NCBI RefSeq assembly: GCF_001277235.1
Contig: NZ_CP012266.1
Span: 3,286,001-3,350,000 of the forward strand
Direction: 5' to 3'
Origin: Cronobacter dublinensis subsp. dublinensis LMG 23823
GTDB taxonomy: Bacteria > Pseudomonadota > Gammaproteobacteria > Enterobacterales > Enterobacteriaceae
DNA: 64,000 nt
In this document: in pieces, positions 51,119-61,782 of the stretch
How the letters are laid out: the number at the start of each line of letters is the position of its first letter
Numbering within the stretch: position 1 is the stretch's first letter
Made by a program: the position numbers and the translations under genes
Notes under the pieces: generated by a model
What the model was told of the DNA's origin: nothing
The model's input: only the letters and a program-made list of their open reading frames with translations
The model's database searches: none

Positions 51119-51754
51119 TTACTCGAGCTGCTGAAGCTGCCCTTGCGGCGTCACACGCCAGCGGTGCTGGCAGAAGTAAAGCAGCGGGTTGTCCTGCTTA
51201 CTGTCGCTGTAGCCACTGTAAAGACGCAGCGGCGTGCCAATCTGGCGCTCCAGCTGTGCCACTTTTTCGTGGCCGAGGCAGCGCAGGGTCAGGATCCAGC
51301 CGCCGAAGCGGCGCTCCATCTGGCTGGCAATCACATTAACGCGCGGCAGCCAGGGGGTGTCGTAGTAGACCAGCTCCACCAGCGACTGCGGAGAGCCGGT
51401 GATTAGCCAGACGTCAGCGTCGGTGCTGGTGAGATAGCCGGTCAGGCGTTCATGCACCACCGGGAAGGCGGTCACATGCTGGCGAAACCAGGCGGAGAAG
51501 TCTTTTTCGAGCGCTTTGAGACGCGCTTCGCTGTGGCCGAAGGTACAGCCCCAGAGCAGCAGGCTCATCGGCCAGCGGGCCGCGCGTCCTTTAATTAACA
51601 GCCCTGCGCCCACCACGAGCAGCAGAGGAATAACCAGCAGCAGGTTGAGCGGCTGACGTCGCAGCAGATAGCGCATAAAGGTGCCAAACATATCTTGTTG
51701 ATGCAGCGTGCCATCCAGATCGAAAAATACTACCCGACGCTCGTTATTGGCCAA
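51119..51754 (-). CDS. pgpC: phosphatidylglycerophosphatase C
   Basis: HAD-superfamily phosphatase that dephosphorylates phosphatidylglycerophosphate to phosphatidylglycerol. It is 211 aa, as in E. coli. The HAD nucleophile motif is FFDLDGTL near residues 10-17; a membrane span lies at about 36-55. HAD motif II is LITGSP. Only 3 nt separate it from murP, so it probably shares the murQP transcript. Confidence 0.94.
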   Translation of the reverse strand: MANNERRVVFFDLDGTLHQQDMFGTFMRYLLRRQPLNLLLVIPLLLVVGAGLLIKGRAARWPMSLLLWGCTFGHSEARLKALEKDFSAWFRQHVTAFPVVHERLTGYLTSTDADVWLITGSPQSLVELVYYDTPWLPRVNVIASQMERRFGGWILTLRCLGHEKVAQLERQIGTPLRLYSGYSDSKQDNPLLYFCQHRWRVTPQGQLQQLE

Positions 51755-51757
51755 ACC

Positions 51758-53125
51758 TTACTCCTCTGGATCGTTAAAGCCCAGGAACCACGTAAACAGA
51801 AAACCGGCGATCACCGCTACCAGATAGCCTAACAGATAGAGCATCACTTTTCCGGTCACGATGGTTAACGCCAGCGGCAAGCCGGAGATGCCGAAAGTGA
51901 TAACCGTCGCCACTTTAAAGTAGCTGATAATCGCGCCGCCTGCCGCCCCGCCGAGGCACGCGCCGATAAACGGTTTGCCAAGCGGCAGCGTCACGCCGAA
52001 GATAAGCGGCTCGCCGATGCCGAGCAGCCCGACCGGCAGTGCGCCTTTAATGACCTTTTTCAGCCGCGCGTTGCGGGTTTTCATCAGTACCGCAAGCGAC
52101 GCGCCTATCTGGCCGACGCCCGCCATCGCGAGGATCGGAAACAGCGCGTTGTAGCCGTGCGTCTGCACCAGTTCGACGTGGATTGGCACCAGCCCCTGAT
52201 GCAGCCCGGTCAGCACCAGCGGTAAGAACGTGCCCGCCAGCACCGCGCCCACCAGCAGCCCGCCCTTATCGATAGCGAGCGACGCGCCATGGGCGATGCT
52301 CTCTGAAATGACGCCGCCCAGCGGTTGCAGCGCCACGATGGCGACCGCGCCGGTAATCAGCGTCGTCAGCAGCGGATTGAGGATAAGCTCGACGGAAACC
52401 GGCAGCAGACGGCGCAGCGTTTTCTCAAGCCAGCACATCAGCATCACCACCAGCAGCACGGCGATCACGCCGCCGCGGCCTGGCTGTAACGGCTCGCCGA
52501 AGAGGGTTATCTGCGCGAGCTGCGGGCTGGAGAGAATACCCGCCATCACGCCGCCCATCGCCACCGAGCCGCCGAACACCCGCGCGGCGTTAACGCCCAC
52601 CAGGATATTCATAATCGCGAACACGGCGCTGCCGAAAATACCGAGCAGGCCCAGCAGATTAGGGTAGCTGGTGGCGAAACCGCCAACGATATCCGGGCGT
52701 TTGAGGATATTAATAATGCCGGTAATCAACCCGGAGGCGATAAACGCCGGGATCAGCGGAATAAACACGTTGGCGAGCTGGCGCAGCGCGTCGCTCATCG
52801 GTGCCTTGTAACGGGCTTTCGCCTGCGCTTTAACGCGCGCCGCGTCGTCAGGCGTCGATCCTGCCTGCGAGCCGCCCTGCATCTGCGCGCGCATCGCCTC
52901 GACAACCTGGCCCGCGCGTCCGGGGCCTGCGATCAGCTGATGCTGCGCGCCCTGCTTCACATAACCGCTGATGCCGGGCAGCGCTTTCAACGCCGGGAGA
53001 TCCAGCAGGCTGTCGTCGCGCAGCTCCATGCGTACCCGCGTCATGCAGTTTTCCAGCCGCTGGATATTGCCTTCGCCGCCCACGCCCTTGAGGATTTGCG
53101 TGGCGAGTGTCACCGATTTTTCCAT
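51758..53125 (-). CDS. murP: PTS N-acetylmuramic acid transporter EIIBC
   Basis: Imports N-acetylmuramic acid as its 6-phosphate. The 455-aa protein has an N-terminal EIIB domain with phospho-cysteine C27 (LENCMTRVRMEL). An Ala/Gln-rich linker lies near 85-105. The EIIC domain of the glucose/sucrose type follows (about 110-455; LTGLHQGLVPIHVELVQ and GIGEPLIFGVTLPLG). It has no EIIA and should use Crr. It starts 13 nt after murQ. The assignment to MurNAc rests mainly on adjacency to murQ and the domain type. Confidence 0.9.
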   Translation of the reverse strand: MEKSVTLATQILKGVGGEGNIQRLENCMTRVRMELRDDSLLDLPALKALPGISGYVKQGAQHQLIAGPGRAGQVVEAMRAQMQGGSQAGSTPDDAARVKAQAKARYKAPMSDALRQLANVFIPLIPAFIASGLITGIINILKRPDIVGGFATSYPNLLGLLGIFGSAVFAIMNILVGVNAARVFGGSVAMGGVMAGILSSPQLAQITLFGEPLQPGRGGVIAVLLVVMLMCWLEKTLRRLLPVSVELILNPLLTTLITGAVAIVALQPLGGVISESIAHGASLAIDKGGLLVGAVLAGTFLPLVLTGLHQGLVPIHVELVQTHGYNALFPILAMAGVGQIGASLAVLMKTRNARLKKVIKGALPVGLLGIGEPLIFGVTLPLGKPFIGACLGGAAGGAIISYFKVATVITFGISGLPLALTIVTGKVMLYLLGYLVAVIAGFLFTWFLGFNDPEE

Positions 53126-53138
53126 ACGCTCTGCCCTC

Positions 53139-54032
53139 TTACGGCTGCAACGCCGCCCTTAAAAAGCCGTGATGCGCGGCAAGGCGCGCGTGCGCGGCGT
53201 CCGCATCCAGTCCGGTCAATACCATTAAAATGGCGGGTTTCACTTCATAATCCGTTTGCGAAAGCACCGCTTCGGCTTCGTCGCGCGTCACGCCTGTCGC
53301 CTCCATCACCATGCGGCAGGCGCGATCCACCAGTTTGACGTTGGTCGCTTTCATATCCACCATCAGGTTCTGATACACCTTGCCGCATTTGACCATCGCG
53401 CCGGTGGAGATCATGTTGAGCACCAGTTTCTGCGCGGTGCCCGATTTCAGGCGGGTGGAGCCGGTGAGCGCCTCCGGGCCGACCACTGGCGAGATGGCGA
53501 TGCCCGCGGCTTCAGCGATGGGCGAGCCGGGGTTGCAGGAGACCGCCGCCGTCGCGCAGCCCAGCGCGCGGGCGTATTGCAGGCCGCCGATGACGTACGG
53601 CGTGCGCCCGGATGCCGCGAGCCCGACCACCATATCGCGCGGCTCAAGCTCGATGGCCCTGAGGTCGTCTTCGCCAAGCTGCGCGTTATCTTCCGCGCCC
53701 TCGACGGCTTTCAGCAGCGCGCCGGGGCCGCCCGCGATAAGCCCGACCACCACGCCGTGCGGCACGCCGAAGGTGGGCGGGCATTCTGAGGCGTCCAGCA
53801 CGCCGAGCCGTCCGCTGGTGCCCGCGCCCATATAGATGAGCCTGCCGCCGTTTTGCAGCGCCTGCGCCGCCGCGTCCACCGCTTTCGCCACTTCCGGCAG
53901 CGTTTCACGCACGGCGAGCGCCACGCGCTTGTCTTCTTCATTAAAACGCTTCAGCATCTCAAGGGTGGGGAGCGCGTCGAGATCCCGCGTGTCGGGGTTA
54001 CGGGTTTCGGAGACCAGCGAGCCAAGATTCAT
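53139..54032 (-). CDS. murQ: N-acetylmuramic acid 6-phosphate etherase
   Basis: Cleaves the lactyl ether of MurNAc-6-phosphate to give GlcNAc-6-phosphate and D-lactate, for cell-wall recycling. It is 297 aa, as expected. The SIS domain has GAGTSGRLGVLDASECPPTFG. The two catalytic glutamates correspond to E83 and E114. AGAGGTG precedes the ATG at 54032. It is divergent from yfhH across two matching palindromes, and first in murQ-murP-pgpC-tadA. Confidence 0.95.
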   Translation of the reverse strand: MNLGSLVSETRNPDTRDLDALPTLEMLKRFNEEDKRVALAVRETLPEVAKAVDAAAQALQNGGRLIYMGAGTSGRLGVLDASECPPTFGVPHGVVVGLIAGGPGALLKAVEGAEDNAQLGEDDLRAIELEPRDMVVGLAASGRTPYVIGGLQYARALGCATAAVSCNPGSPIAEAAGIAISPVVGPEALTGSTRLKSGTAQKLVLNMISTGAMVKCGKVYQNLMVDMKATNVKLVDRACRMVMEATGVTRDEAEAVLSQTDYEVKPAILMVLTGLDADAAHARLAAHHGFLRAALQP

Positions 54033-54042
54033 ATTGCACCTC

Positions 54043-54089
54043 TGAATTTTTAATTCATAATGATGACGCTATAATGGAATATAAAATTC
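54043..54089. promoter_or_regulatory. two GAAT-N5-ATTC palindromes between murQ and yfhH
   Basis: A perfect TGAATTTTTAATTCA lies at 54043-54057, and GAAT-ATAAA-ATTC lies at 54077-54089. Their centres are 33 bp apart, about three helical turns, so a dimeric or tetrameric repressor could bind the same face. A TATAAT at 54070-54075 (plus) lies between them. They are strong candidates for the operator of the adjacent RpiR regulator. Confidence 0.6.
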
Positions 54090-54153
54090 AAAGTGGCGAG
54101 CAAATTTCCCGGCATTTAAAAGCCGATCACACTTAATCGAGCCGGAGACGTTA

Positions 54154-55002
54154 ATGAACACCCTGATCCTTATCCGTCAGCGTTACCCGACGCTGGCGCA
54201 AAGCGACCGAAAGCTTGCCGATTTCCTGCTGCAATTCCCCGACTACGCTCGCCATCTCAGCTCGCAGCAACTGGCGGCGGAAGCCGGCGTGAGCCAGTCG
54301 AGCGTGGTGAAGTTTTCCCAGAAGCTCGGCTATAAGGGGTTTCCGGCGCTGAAGCTCGCCATCAGTGAAGCGCTGGCCAGCCAGAGCAATATTCACTCCA
54401 TTGCGGTGCATAATGAGATTCTGGGCGACGATCCGCTGCGGCTGGTGGGAGAAAAGCTCATCAAAGAAAATCTCGCGGCGATGCATGCGTCGCTGGATAT
54501 CAACCCGGAAGAAAAACTGCTGGCAAGCGTCGGCCTGCTGCGCAACGCGCGGCGCATCGTGCTGACCGGCATCGGCGCCTCGGGGCTGGTCGCGAAAAAC
54601 TTCTCCTGGAAGCTAATGAAAATTGGCCTCAATGCCGTGGCCGAACAGGATATGCACGCGCTGCTGGCGACCGTGCAGGCGATGGAGCCGGAAGATTTAC
54701 TGGTCGCGCTCTCTTACTCCGGCGAACGCCGTGAGATCAATCTGGCCGCCGACGAGGCGCTGCGCGTGGGCGCGCGGATCCTGGCGATCACCGGCTTTAC
54801 GCCGAACGCGTTGCAGCAGCGCGCGACGCAGTGCCTCTATACCATCGCGGAGGAGCAGGCGACGCGCAGCGCGGCTATCTCGTCCACGTCCGCCCAGATG
54901 ATGCTGGCGGATCTGCTTTTTATGGCGCTGGTGCAGCAGGATCTGGAGAAAGCGCCGGAGCGCATTCGCCACAGCGAGGCGCTGGTAAAAAAACTGGTCT
55001 GA
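54154..55002 (+). CDS. yfhH: RpiR-family regulator YfhH (probable murQP regulator)
   Basis: HTH_6 plus SIS regulator. It is 282 aa, the length of E. coli YfhH, and alignable throughout: an N-terminal HTH (ASQQ/VSQSSVVKFSQKLGYKGFP region, 20-70) and a C-terminal SIS domain (GIGASGLVAKNFSWKLM; SYSGERRE). It ends PERIRHSEALVKKLV. In E. coli yfhH is not beside murQP. Here it is divergent from them, so it likely plays the MurR role, sensing MurNAc-6-phosphate. A GGAG site precedes the ATG. Confidence 0.9.
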   Translation: MNTLILIRQRYPTLAQSDRKLADFLLQFPDYARHLSSQQLAAEAGVSQSSVVKFSQKLGYKGFPALKLAISEALASQSNIHSIAVHNEILGDDPLRLVGEKLIKENLAAMHASLDINPEEKLLASVGLLRNARRIVLTGIGASGLVAKNFSWKLMKIGLNAVAEQDMHALLATVQAMEPEDLLVALSYSGERREINLAADEALRVGARILAITGFTPNALQQRATQCLYTIAEEQATRSAAISSTSAQMMLADLLFMALVQQDLEKAPERIRHSEALVKKLV

Positions 55003-55058
55003 GCATCGAATGGGCGTATAATGCCCGCCCTGTTTGTGTTGTTTCTGAGATTTTCCTG

Positions 55059-55319
55059 ATGGCACTGCTTATCACTAAAAAATGTATCAACTGTGACATG
55101 TGCGAGCCGGAGTGCCCGAACGAGGCTATCTCAATGGGAGACAACATCTATCAGATCGATACCGATCGCTGTACCGAATGCGTGGGGCACTACGAGACAC
55201 CGACCTGTCAGAAAGTGTGCCCGATCCCGAACACGATTATTAAGGATCCGGCGCACCTCGAAAATGAAGAGCAGCTGTGGGATAAGTTCGTGCTGCTCCA
55301 CCATGCTGATAAACTCTAG
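55059..55319 (+). CDS. yfhL: [4Fe-4S] ferredoxin YfhL
   Basis: Bacterial-type 2[4Fe-4S] ferredoxin of the Alvin family. From the ATG at 55059 (MALLITKKCINCDMCEPECP) it is 86 aa, the E. coli length. Cluster one has C9, C12, C15 and C19. Cluster two has the family's Cx2C-x8-Cx3C spacing (CTEC...CQKVC). The physiological partner is not certain. It ends 4 nt inside acpS on the opposite strand. Confidence 0.94.
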   Translation: MALLITKKCINCDMCEPECPNEAISMGDNIYQIDTDRCTECVGHYETPTCQKVCPIPNTIIKDPAHLENEEQLWDKFVLLHHADKL

Positions 55320-55696
55320 CTTTCGATAATCACCGTCGCGCAGGCGTAATGCCGCTCGTCAGCGAGCGTGACATGCACGGCCGTCACGCCCATGCGCTCC
55401 GCCAGCCGCTGCGCCTCGTCCCAGAGCCGCAATTTAGGTTTTCCCAGCTCGTCGTTAAAGACTTCAAACTGATTAAACGCCAGCCCGTTGCGGATGCCGG
55501 TGCCGAAGGCTTTCGCCGCCGCCTCTTTGACCGCGAAGCGCTTCGCCAGAAACCGCACCGGCTGCTGGTGCGTCTGGTATTGCGCCCACTCGTTGGCGCT
55601 CAGTACGCGCTTCGCCAGACGATCGCCGGAGCGGGAGATGACCGCCTCGATGCGGTCAATCTCCACGATATCGGTGCCAAGGCCCAGGATCGCCAT
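55316..55696 (-). CDS. acpS: holo-[acyl-carrier-protein] synthase
   Basis: Transfers phosphopantetheine from CoA to ACP. It is 126 aa, as in E. coli. Mg/CoA residues D9 (GLGTDIVEI) and E58 (FAVKEAAAKAFGTG) are present. Its start overlaps the pdxJ stop by 1 nt (TAATG), so the two are translationally coupled. Confidence 0.97.
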   Translation of the reverse strand: MAILGLGTDIVEIDRIEAVISRSGDRLAKRVLSANEWAQYQTHQQPVRFLAKRFAVKEAAAKAFGTGIRNGLAFNQFEVFNDELGKPKLRLWDEAQRLAERMGVTAVHVTLADERHYACATVIIES

Positions 55697-56427
55697 TAGC
55701 GACGCGCTTCCAGCATCAGACGTTTCATCTCAGAAACCGCCTCTTTCAGCCCGCTCATCACGGCGCGCCCGATAATCGCGTGGCCGATATTAAGCTCATG
55801 CATCTCCGGCAGCGCAGCGATGGCCTGGACGTTGTGGTAGGTGAGCCCGTGACCGGCGTTCACTTTCAGCCCTTTGCTGGCGGCGTAGGTCGCGGCCTTC
55901 GCGATACGTTCCAGTTCACGCGCGCGGGTAGCGTCATCTTCAGCATCGGCGTAGCAGCCGGTGTGGATTTCAATATACGGCGCGCCGACGGCGACAGCGG
56001 CGTCAATCTGAGCGTGGTCGGCGTCGATAAACAGCGACACCAGAATGCCCGCCTGCGCCAGACGCTCGCAGGCGTCGCGCATTTTATCGAGCTGACCTGC
56101 GACATCGAGCCCGCCTTCGGTCGTCACTTCCTGACGTTTTTCCGGCACCAGGCAGCAAAAATGCGGTTTTGTCTCGCAGGCAATAGCCAGCATTTCGTCG
56201 GTGACGGCCATTTCGAGATTCATTCGGGTGTGGAGTGTCTGGCGCAGAATACGCACGTCACGGTCGGTAATATGGCGGCGGTCTTCACGCAGATGAACCG
56301 TGATGCCGTCCGCGCCAGCCTGTTCGGCGATGAACGCCGCCTGTACCGGATCAGGATAAGCGGTGCCGCGGGCGTTACGCAGCGTGGCGATGTGGTCGAT
56401 GTTAACCCCTAACAGCAAATCAGCCAT
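55696..56427 (-). CDS. pdxJ: pyridoxine 5'-phosphate synthase
   Basis: Joins 1-deoxyxylulose-5-phosphate and aminoacetone phosphate to give pyridoxine 5'-phosphate. It is 243 aa, as in E. coli. The TIM barrel has LLGVNIDHIATLRNARG, GITVHLREDRRHI and NAGHGLTYHNV, with the usual active-site histidines. It lies 74 nt after recO. Confidence 0.97.
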   Translation of the reverse strand: MADLLLGVNIDHIATLRNARGTAYPDPVQAAFIAEQAGADGITVHLREDRRHITDRDVRILRQTLHTRMNLEMAVTDEMLAIACETKPHFCCLVPEKRQEVTTEGGLDVAGQLDKMRDACERLAQAGILVSLFIDADHAQIDAAVAVGAPYIEIHTGCYADAEDDATRARELERIAKAATYAASKGLKVNAGHGLTYHNVQAIAALPEMHELNIGHAIIGRAVMSGLKEAVSEMKRLMLEARR

Positions 56428-56501
56428 GACAATCCTCGTAAATCGACAAATAGTGCGGGCAGTTTACACCTGGTCGGGAAAGGCTGGCTATGGCTGCGCG
56501 G

Positions 56502-57239
56502 TCAGGCGTTTTCGTCTTGCGGCGGGAGCGGACGTTTTTTCGGCACAAACTGACGAAACAGCTCGCGGCTTTTTAACGGCTTGCCGCCGAGATAGGGCTT
56601 GAGCGCCATCCGGGTAAAGCGCTTGGCTGCGCGCAGCGTGTCGGCATCGGGGAATTCGCGCGTGGCGAGCGCTTTCAGCTGGCGGCCGGTAAACGAGGTG
56701 TTGTCGATAACCAGGCTTGCGATAAAGCCTTTCTCTTCGCGGTAGCGATAGGTCATTACGTCATCTACTTCATCGCCCGTCCCGGCGCAGTGAAGGAAAT
56801 CAACGCCGTAACCCAGGTGCCCCAGCAGCGCGAGCTCAAAACGCCGCAGCGCGGGCTCCGGCGAGCCGGTAGCGCCCGCGAGCGCCTGGATGCAGTGGAG
56901 GTAATCGAAGAAAAGCTCGGAGAAACGGGTTTCCGGCTCCAGCACGCGTGCGACGAGTTCGTTGACGTACAGGCCGCTGTAGAGCGTGATACCGGAAAGC
57001 GGAAGCGCAAGAGAGACGGCTTCAGCGCTGGTGAGGTTTTTCACCTCGCCGCGCCCGCTCCAGCGCACCAGCAGCGGCGTAAACGGCTGCAGCGAGCCTT
57101 TGAGGTTAGAGCGTTTGCGGCGCGCGCCTTTGGCGACGACGCGCACGCGGCCTGCCTCTTCGCTGAACAGATCGATAATCAGGCTGGTTTCGCTCCACGG
57201 ACGCGCGTGGAGCACAAAGGCGCGTTGCCAGCCTTCCAT
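56502..57239 (-). CDS. recO: DNA repair protein RecO
   Basis: Recombination mediator that helps load RecA on SSB-coated DNA with RecR. It is 245 aa (E. coli 242). It has an N-terminal OB fold (1-80), a helical middle domain, and a C-terminus rich in basic residues. It begins 9 nt after the era stop. Confidence 0.96.
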   Translation of the reverse strand: MEGWQRAFVLHARPWSETSLIIDLFSEEAGRVRVVAKGARRKRSNLKGSLQPFTPLLVRWSGRGEVKNLTSAEAVSLALPLSGITLYSGLYVNELVARVLEPETRFSELFFDYLHCIQALAGATGSPEPALRRFELALLGHLGYGVDFLHCAGTGDEVDDVMTYRYREEKGFIASLVIDNTSFTGRQLKALATREFPDADTLRAAKRFTRMALKPYLGGKPLKSRELFRQFVPKKRPLPPQDENA

Positions 57240-57248
57240 CAGGGTGCC

Positions 57249-58154
57249 TTAGAGATCGTCTACATAACCGAGACTGCGCAGCGCGCGCTCGTCATCAGCC
57301 CAGCCCGATTTCACTTTGACCCACAGCTCAAGATGCACAGGCGCTTCAAACATATCCTGCATGTCTTTACGCGCTTCGATGCCGATGGTTTTGATTTTGG
57401 CGCCTTTATTGCCAATCACCATTTTCTTCTGGCCTTCGCGCTCGACGAGGATCAGACCGTTGATGTCGTAACCGCCGCGCTCGTTGGTGATGAAACGCTC
57501 GATCTCCACCGTCACGGAATACGGCAGTTCAGCGCCGAGGAAACGCATCAGTTTTTCACGGATGATCTCGGATGCCATAAAGCGCTGCGAACGGTCGGTG
57601 ATGTAATCTTCCGGGAAGTGATGAGTCGCTTCCGGAAGATGCTTGCGCACAATCGCCGCGATAGTATCGACATTCATACCGGTTTCAGCCGAGATCGGCA
57701 CGATATCGAGGAAGTTCATCTGGCTGCCCAGGAACTGCAGGTGCGGAAGCAGATCCGCTTTTTCCTGCACGTTATCCACTTTATTGATAGCCAGGATAAC
57801 CGGCGCTTTGCCTTCGCGCAGTTTGTTCAGGACCATTTCGTCGTCCGGCGTCCAGCGGGTGCCTTCGACCACGAAAATCACCAGCTCAACGTCGCCGATG
57901 GAGCTGCTGGCCGCTTTGTTCATCAGACGGTTGATGGCGCGTTTTTCTTCCATATGCAGGCCGGGAGTATCGACGTAAATTGCCTGATATTCACCCTCGG
58001 TATGGATGCCCACGATACGGTGGCGCGTGGTTTGCGCCTTACGGGAAGTAATAGAAATTTTCTGCCCGAGCAGTTTATTCAGCAGCGTGGATTTTCCGAC
58101 GTTCGGGCGACCCACGATGGCGATAAATCCGCAGTAAGTTTTGGCTTCGCTCAT
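57249..58154 (-). CDS. era: GTPase Era
   Basis: Essential GTPase for 16S rRNA maturation and 30S assembly. It is 301 aa, as in E. coli. The G motifs are GRPNVGKS (15-22), DTPG and NKVD; the KH domain occupies about 200-290 (GNKGAKIKTIG). It overlaps the rnc stop by 4 nt (ATGA), the usual rnc-era coupling. Confidence 0.98.
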   Translation of the reverse strand: MSEAKTYCGFIAIVGRPNVGKSTLLNKLLGQKISITSRKAQTTRHRIVGIHTEGEYQAIYVDTPGLHMEEKRAINRLMNKAASSSIGDVELVIFVVEGTRWTPDDEMVLNKLREGKAPVILAINKVDNVQEKADLLPHLQFLGSQMNFLDIVPISAETGMNVDTIAAIVRKHLPEATHHFPEDYITDRSQRFMASEIIREKLMRFLGAELPYSVTVEIERFITNERGGYDINGLILVEREGQKKMVIGNKGAKIKTIGIEARKDMQDMFEAPVHLELWVKVKSGWADDERALRSLGYVDDL

Positions 58155-58831
58155 TCCAGCTCCAGTTTTTTCAGCGCCTGCTCAGCGGCTGCCTGCTCCG
58201 CTTTGCGGCGGCTGGAACCCGTGCCGACCACCGGTTCACTCAGGCCACTTACCTGGCAATGGATAGTAAATTCCTGATCGTGGGCTTCCCCACGCACCTG
58301 CACCACCAGGTAAGACGGCAGCGGCAGATGGCGCCCCTGCAGATACTCCTGCAGACGCGTTTTCGGATCTTTTTGTTTATCGCCCGGACTAATTTCATCC
58401 AGACGGGTTTGATACCAGGTGAGAATTAAGCGCTCGACGGTCTGAATATCGCTGTCGAGGAACACGCCGCCAATTAAGGCTTCAACGGTATCGGCAAGAA
58501 TCGATTCGCGACGAAAGCCGCCGCTTTTCAGCTCGCCCGGCCCGAGGCGCAGGCACTCGCCAAGCTCAAATTCGCGGGCGATTTCAGCGAGCGTATTGCC
58601 GCGAACCAGCGTCGCGCGCATGCGGCTCATGTCGCCTTCGTCCACGCGCGGAAAACGGTGATACAGCGCGTTCGCAATCACGAAACTTAAAATGGAGTCA
58701 CCCAGAAACTCCAGACGCTCATTATGTTTGCTGCTGGCACTGCGATGCGTTAATGCCTGCTGCAACAGCTCCTGATGATGAAAAGTGTAGCCCAGCTTTC
58801 GCTGAAGCCGATTAATTACGATGGGGTTCAT
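58151..58831 (-). CDS. rnc: ribonuclease III
   Basis: Double-strand RNA endonuclease for rRNA processing. It is 226 aa, as in E. coli. The signature ERLEFLGDSIL (38-48) has catalytic E41 and D45, with D114 and E117 in DTVEALIGG. A dsRNA-binding domain is at about 155-225. A long hairpin in its leader (58865-58908) probably serves autoregulation. Confidence 0.98.
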   Translation of the reverse strand: MNPIVINRLQRKLGYTFHHQELLQQALTHRSASSKHNERLEFLGDSILSFVIANALYHRFPRVDEGDMSRMRATLVRGNTLAEIAREFELGECLRLGPGELKSGGFRRESILADTVEALIGGVFLDSDIQTVERLILTWYQTRLDEISPGDKQKDPKTRLQEYLQGRHLPLPSYLVVQVRGEAHDQEFTIHCQVSGLSEPVVGTGSSRRKAEQAAAEQALKKLELE

Positions 58832-58864
58832 GCGATACCAATTAATGAATGCGTCAAAAATTCA

Positions 58865-58929
58865 GCACACGGAACAGGGCTGAAGGGGTTCAAAGCTGTT
58901 TCGTGTGCCGTGGCTCCCTTACGGGAGCC
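58865..58929 (-). promoter_or_regulatory. rnc leader hairpins (RNase III autoregulation site)
   Basis: GCACACGGAACAG (58865-58877) pairs with CTGTTTCGTGTGC (58896-58908) at 12 of 13 positions. An inner TGAA/TTCA stem closes a GGGG loop, making a stem of about 20 bp. A second perfect stem, GGCTCCC/GGGAGCC (58912-58929), lies next to it. In E. coli RNase III cuts such a leader stem to destabilise its own mRNA. Confidence 0.65.
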
Positions 58930-59002
58930 AGCCGGAAATCGTCGGGGGAATATTCTATACACAACGACAGGGGATGTCGTTAGTTCCAACAGATTTAATT
59001 CG

Positions 59003-59968
59003 TTAATGAATGCCGCCGATTCTATTCAGGCGCACGCCTGTCGGCCATTCGCCTTCCTGCTTCTCGAAGCTCATCCAGATAGCGGTCGCTTTACCCACCA
59101 GATTCGCTTCCGGAACGAAGCCCCAGTAGCGGCTGTCGGCGCTGTTATCACGGTTGTCGCCCATCATGAAGTAGTGTCCTGGCGGAACGATCCAGGTGCC
59201 GGTCTGCTGGCCCTGCTGGCGGTAGTAAATGCCCACCTGATCCTGCGCGACCGGCACGGTCAGGATGCGGTGCGTGACGTCGCCTAAGGTTTCCTTACGC
59301 TCGGTCAGGCGAATACCGCCATCTTTGCTTTCGTTCTTCGGCACCTGGAAGAAACCGCTGCTCGCCTCGCCGCCATTCTGACGGCCAAAGGTCTGCACGA
59401 AATCGCTCGGCTCAACGCCGGAATAGGTGATGGGCAGCGCACTGGCGCACGCCTGACCTGAACTGCAACCTGGCTGAACGGTAACTTCTTTCGCCACCGG
59501 ATCGTAGCTTACTTTGTCGCCCGGCAGACCCACCACGCGCTTGATGTAGTCAAGGCGCGGATCGCCTGGATATTTAAACACGGCGATGTCACCGCGCTTC
59601 GGATGACCGGTTTCGATAAGCGTCTTCTGGTAAATCGGATCTTTAATCCCGTAAGCGAATTTCTCCACCAGGATGAAATCGCCGATAAGGAGCGTCGGCA
59701 TCATCGAGCCTGAGGGGATCTGGAAGGGTTCGTAGATAAACGACCGCACCACCAGCACCACAGCCAGAACCGGAAACACCGATGCGCCGGTCTCCAGCCA
59801 GCCAGGCTTCTGGCTCGCTTTCTTCGACGCGACCGTCTCCTGCGCATCGGCGGCGGCAAGCGCCGCGCGCTCGCGGCGCTTCGGTGCGAAGATAAATTTA
59901 TCCACGCACCACAAGATGCCCGTCACCAGCGTTGCGATGACCAGGATCAGGGCAAACATATTCGCCAT
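59003..59968 (-). CDS. lepB: signal peptidase I
   Basis: Inner-membrane serine protease that removes signal peptides from exported proteins. It is 321 aa (E. coli 324). Spans are at about 3-21 and 60-76. The nucleophile is S88 (PSGSMMPTL) and the general base is K143 (DYIKRVVGLPGD). It is 14 nt downstream of lepA. Confidence 0.98.
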   Translation of the reverse strand: MANMFALILVIATLVTGILWCVDKFIFAPKRRERAALAAADAQETVASKKASQKPGWLETGASVFPVLAVVLVVRSFIYEPFQIPSGSMMPTLLIGDFILVEKFAYGIKDPIYQKTLIETGHPKRGDIAVFKYPGDPRLDYIKRVVGLPGDKVSYDPVAKEVTVQPGCSSGQACASALPITYSGVEPSDFVQTFGRQNGGEASSGFFQVPKNESKDGGIRLTERKETLGDVTHRILTVPVAQDQVGIYYRQQGQQTGTWIVPPGHYFMMGDNRDNSADSRYWGFVPEANLVGKATAIWMSFEKQEGEWPTGVRLNRIGGIH

Positions 59969-59982
59969 GCCAACTCCTTAGG

Positions 59983-61782
<1,800 letters not shown>

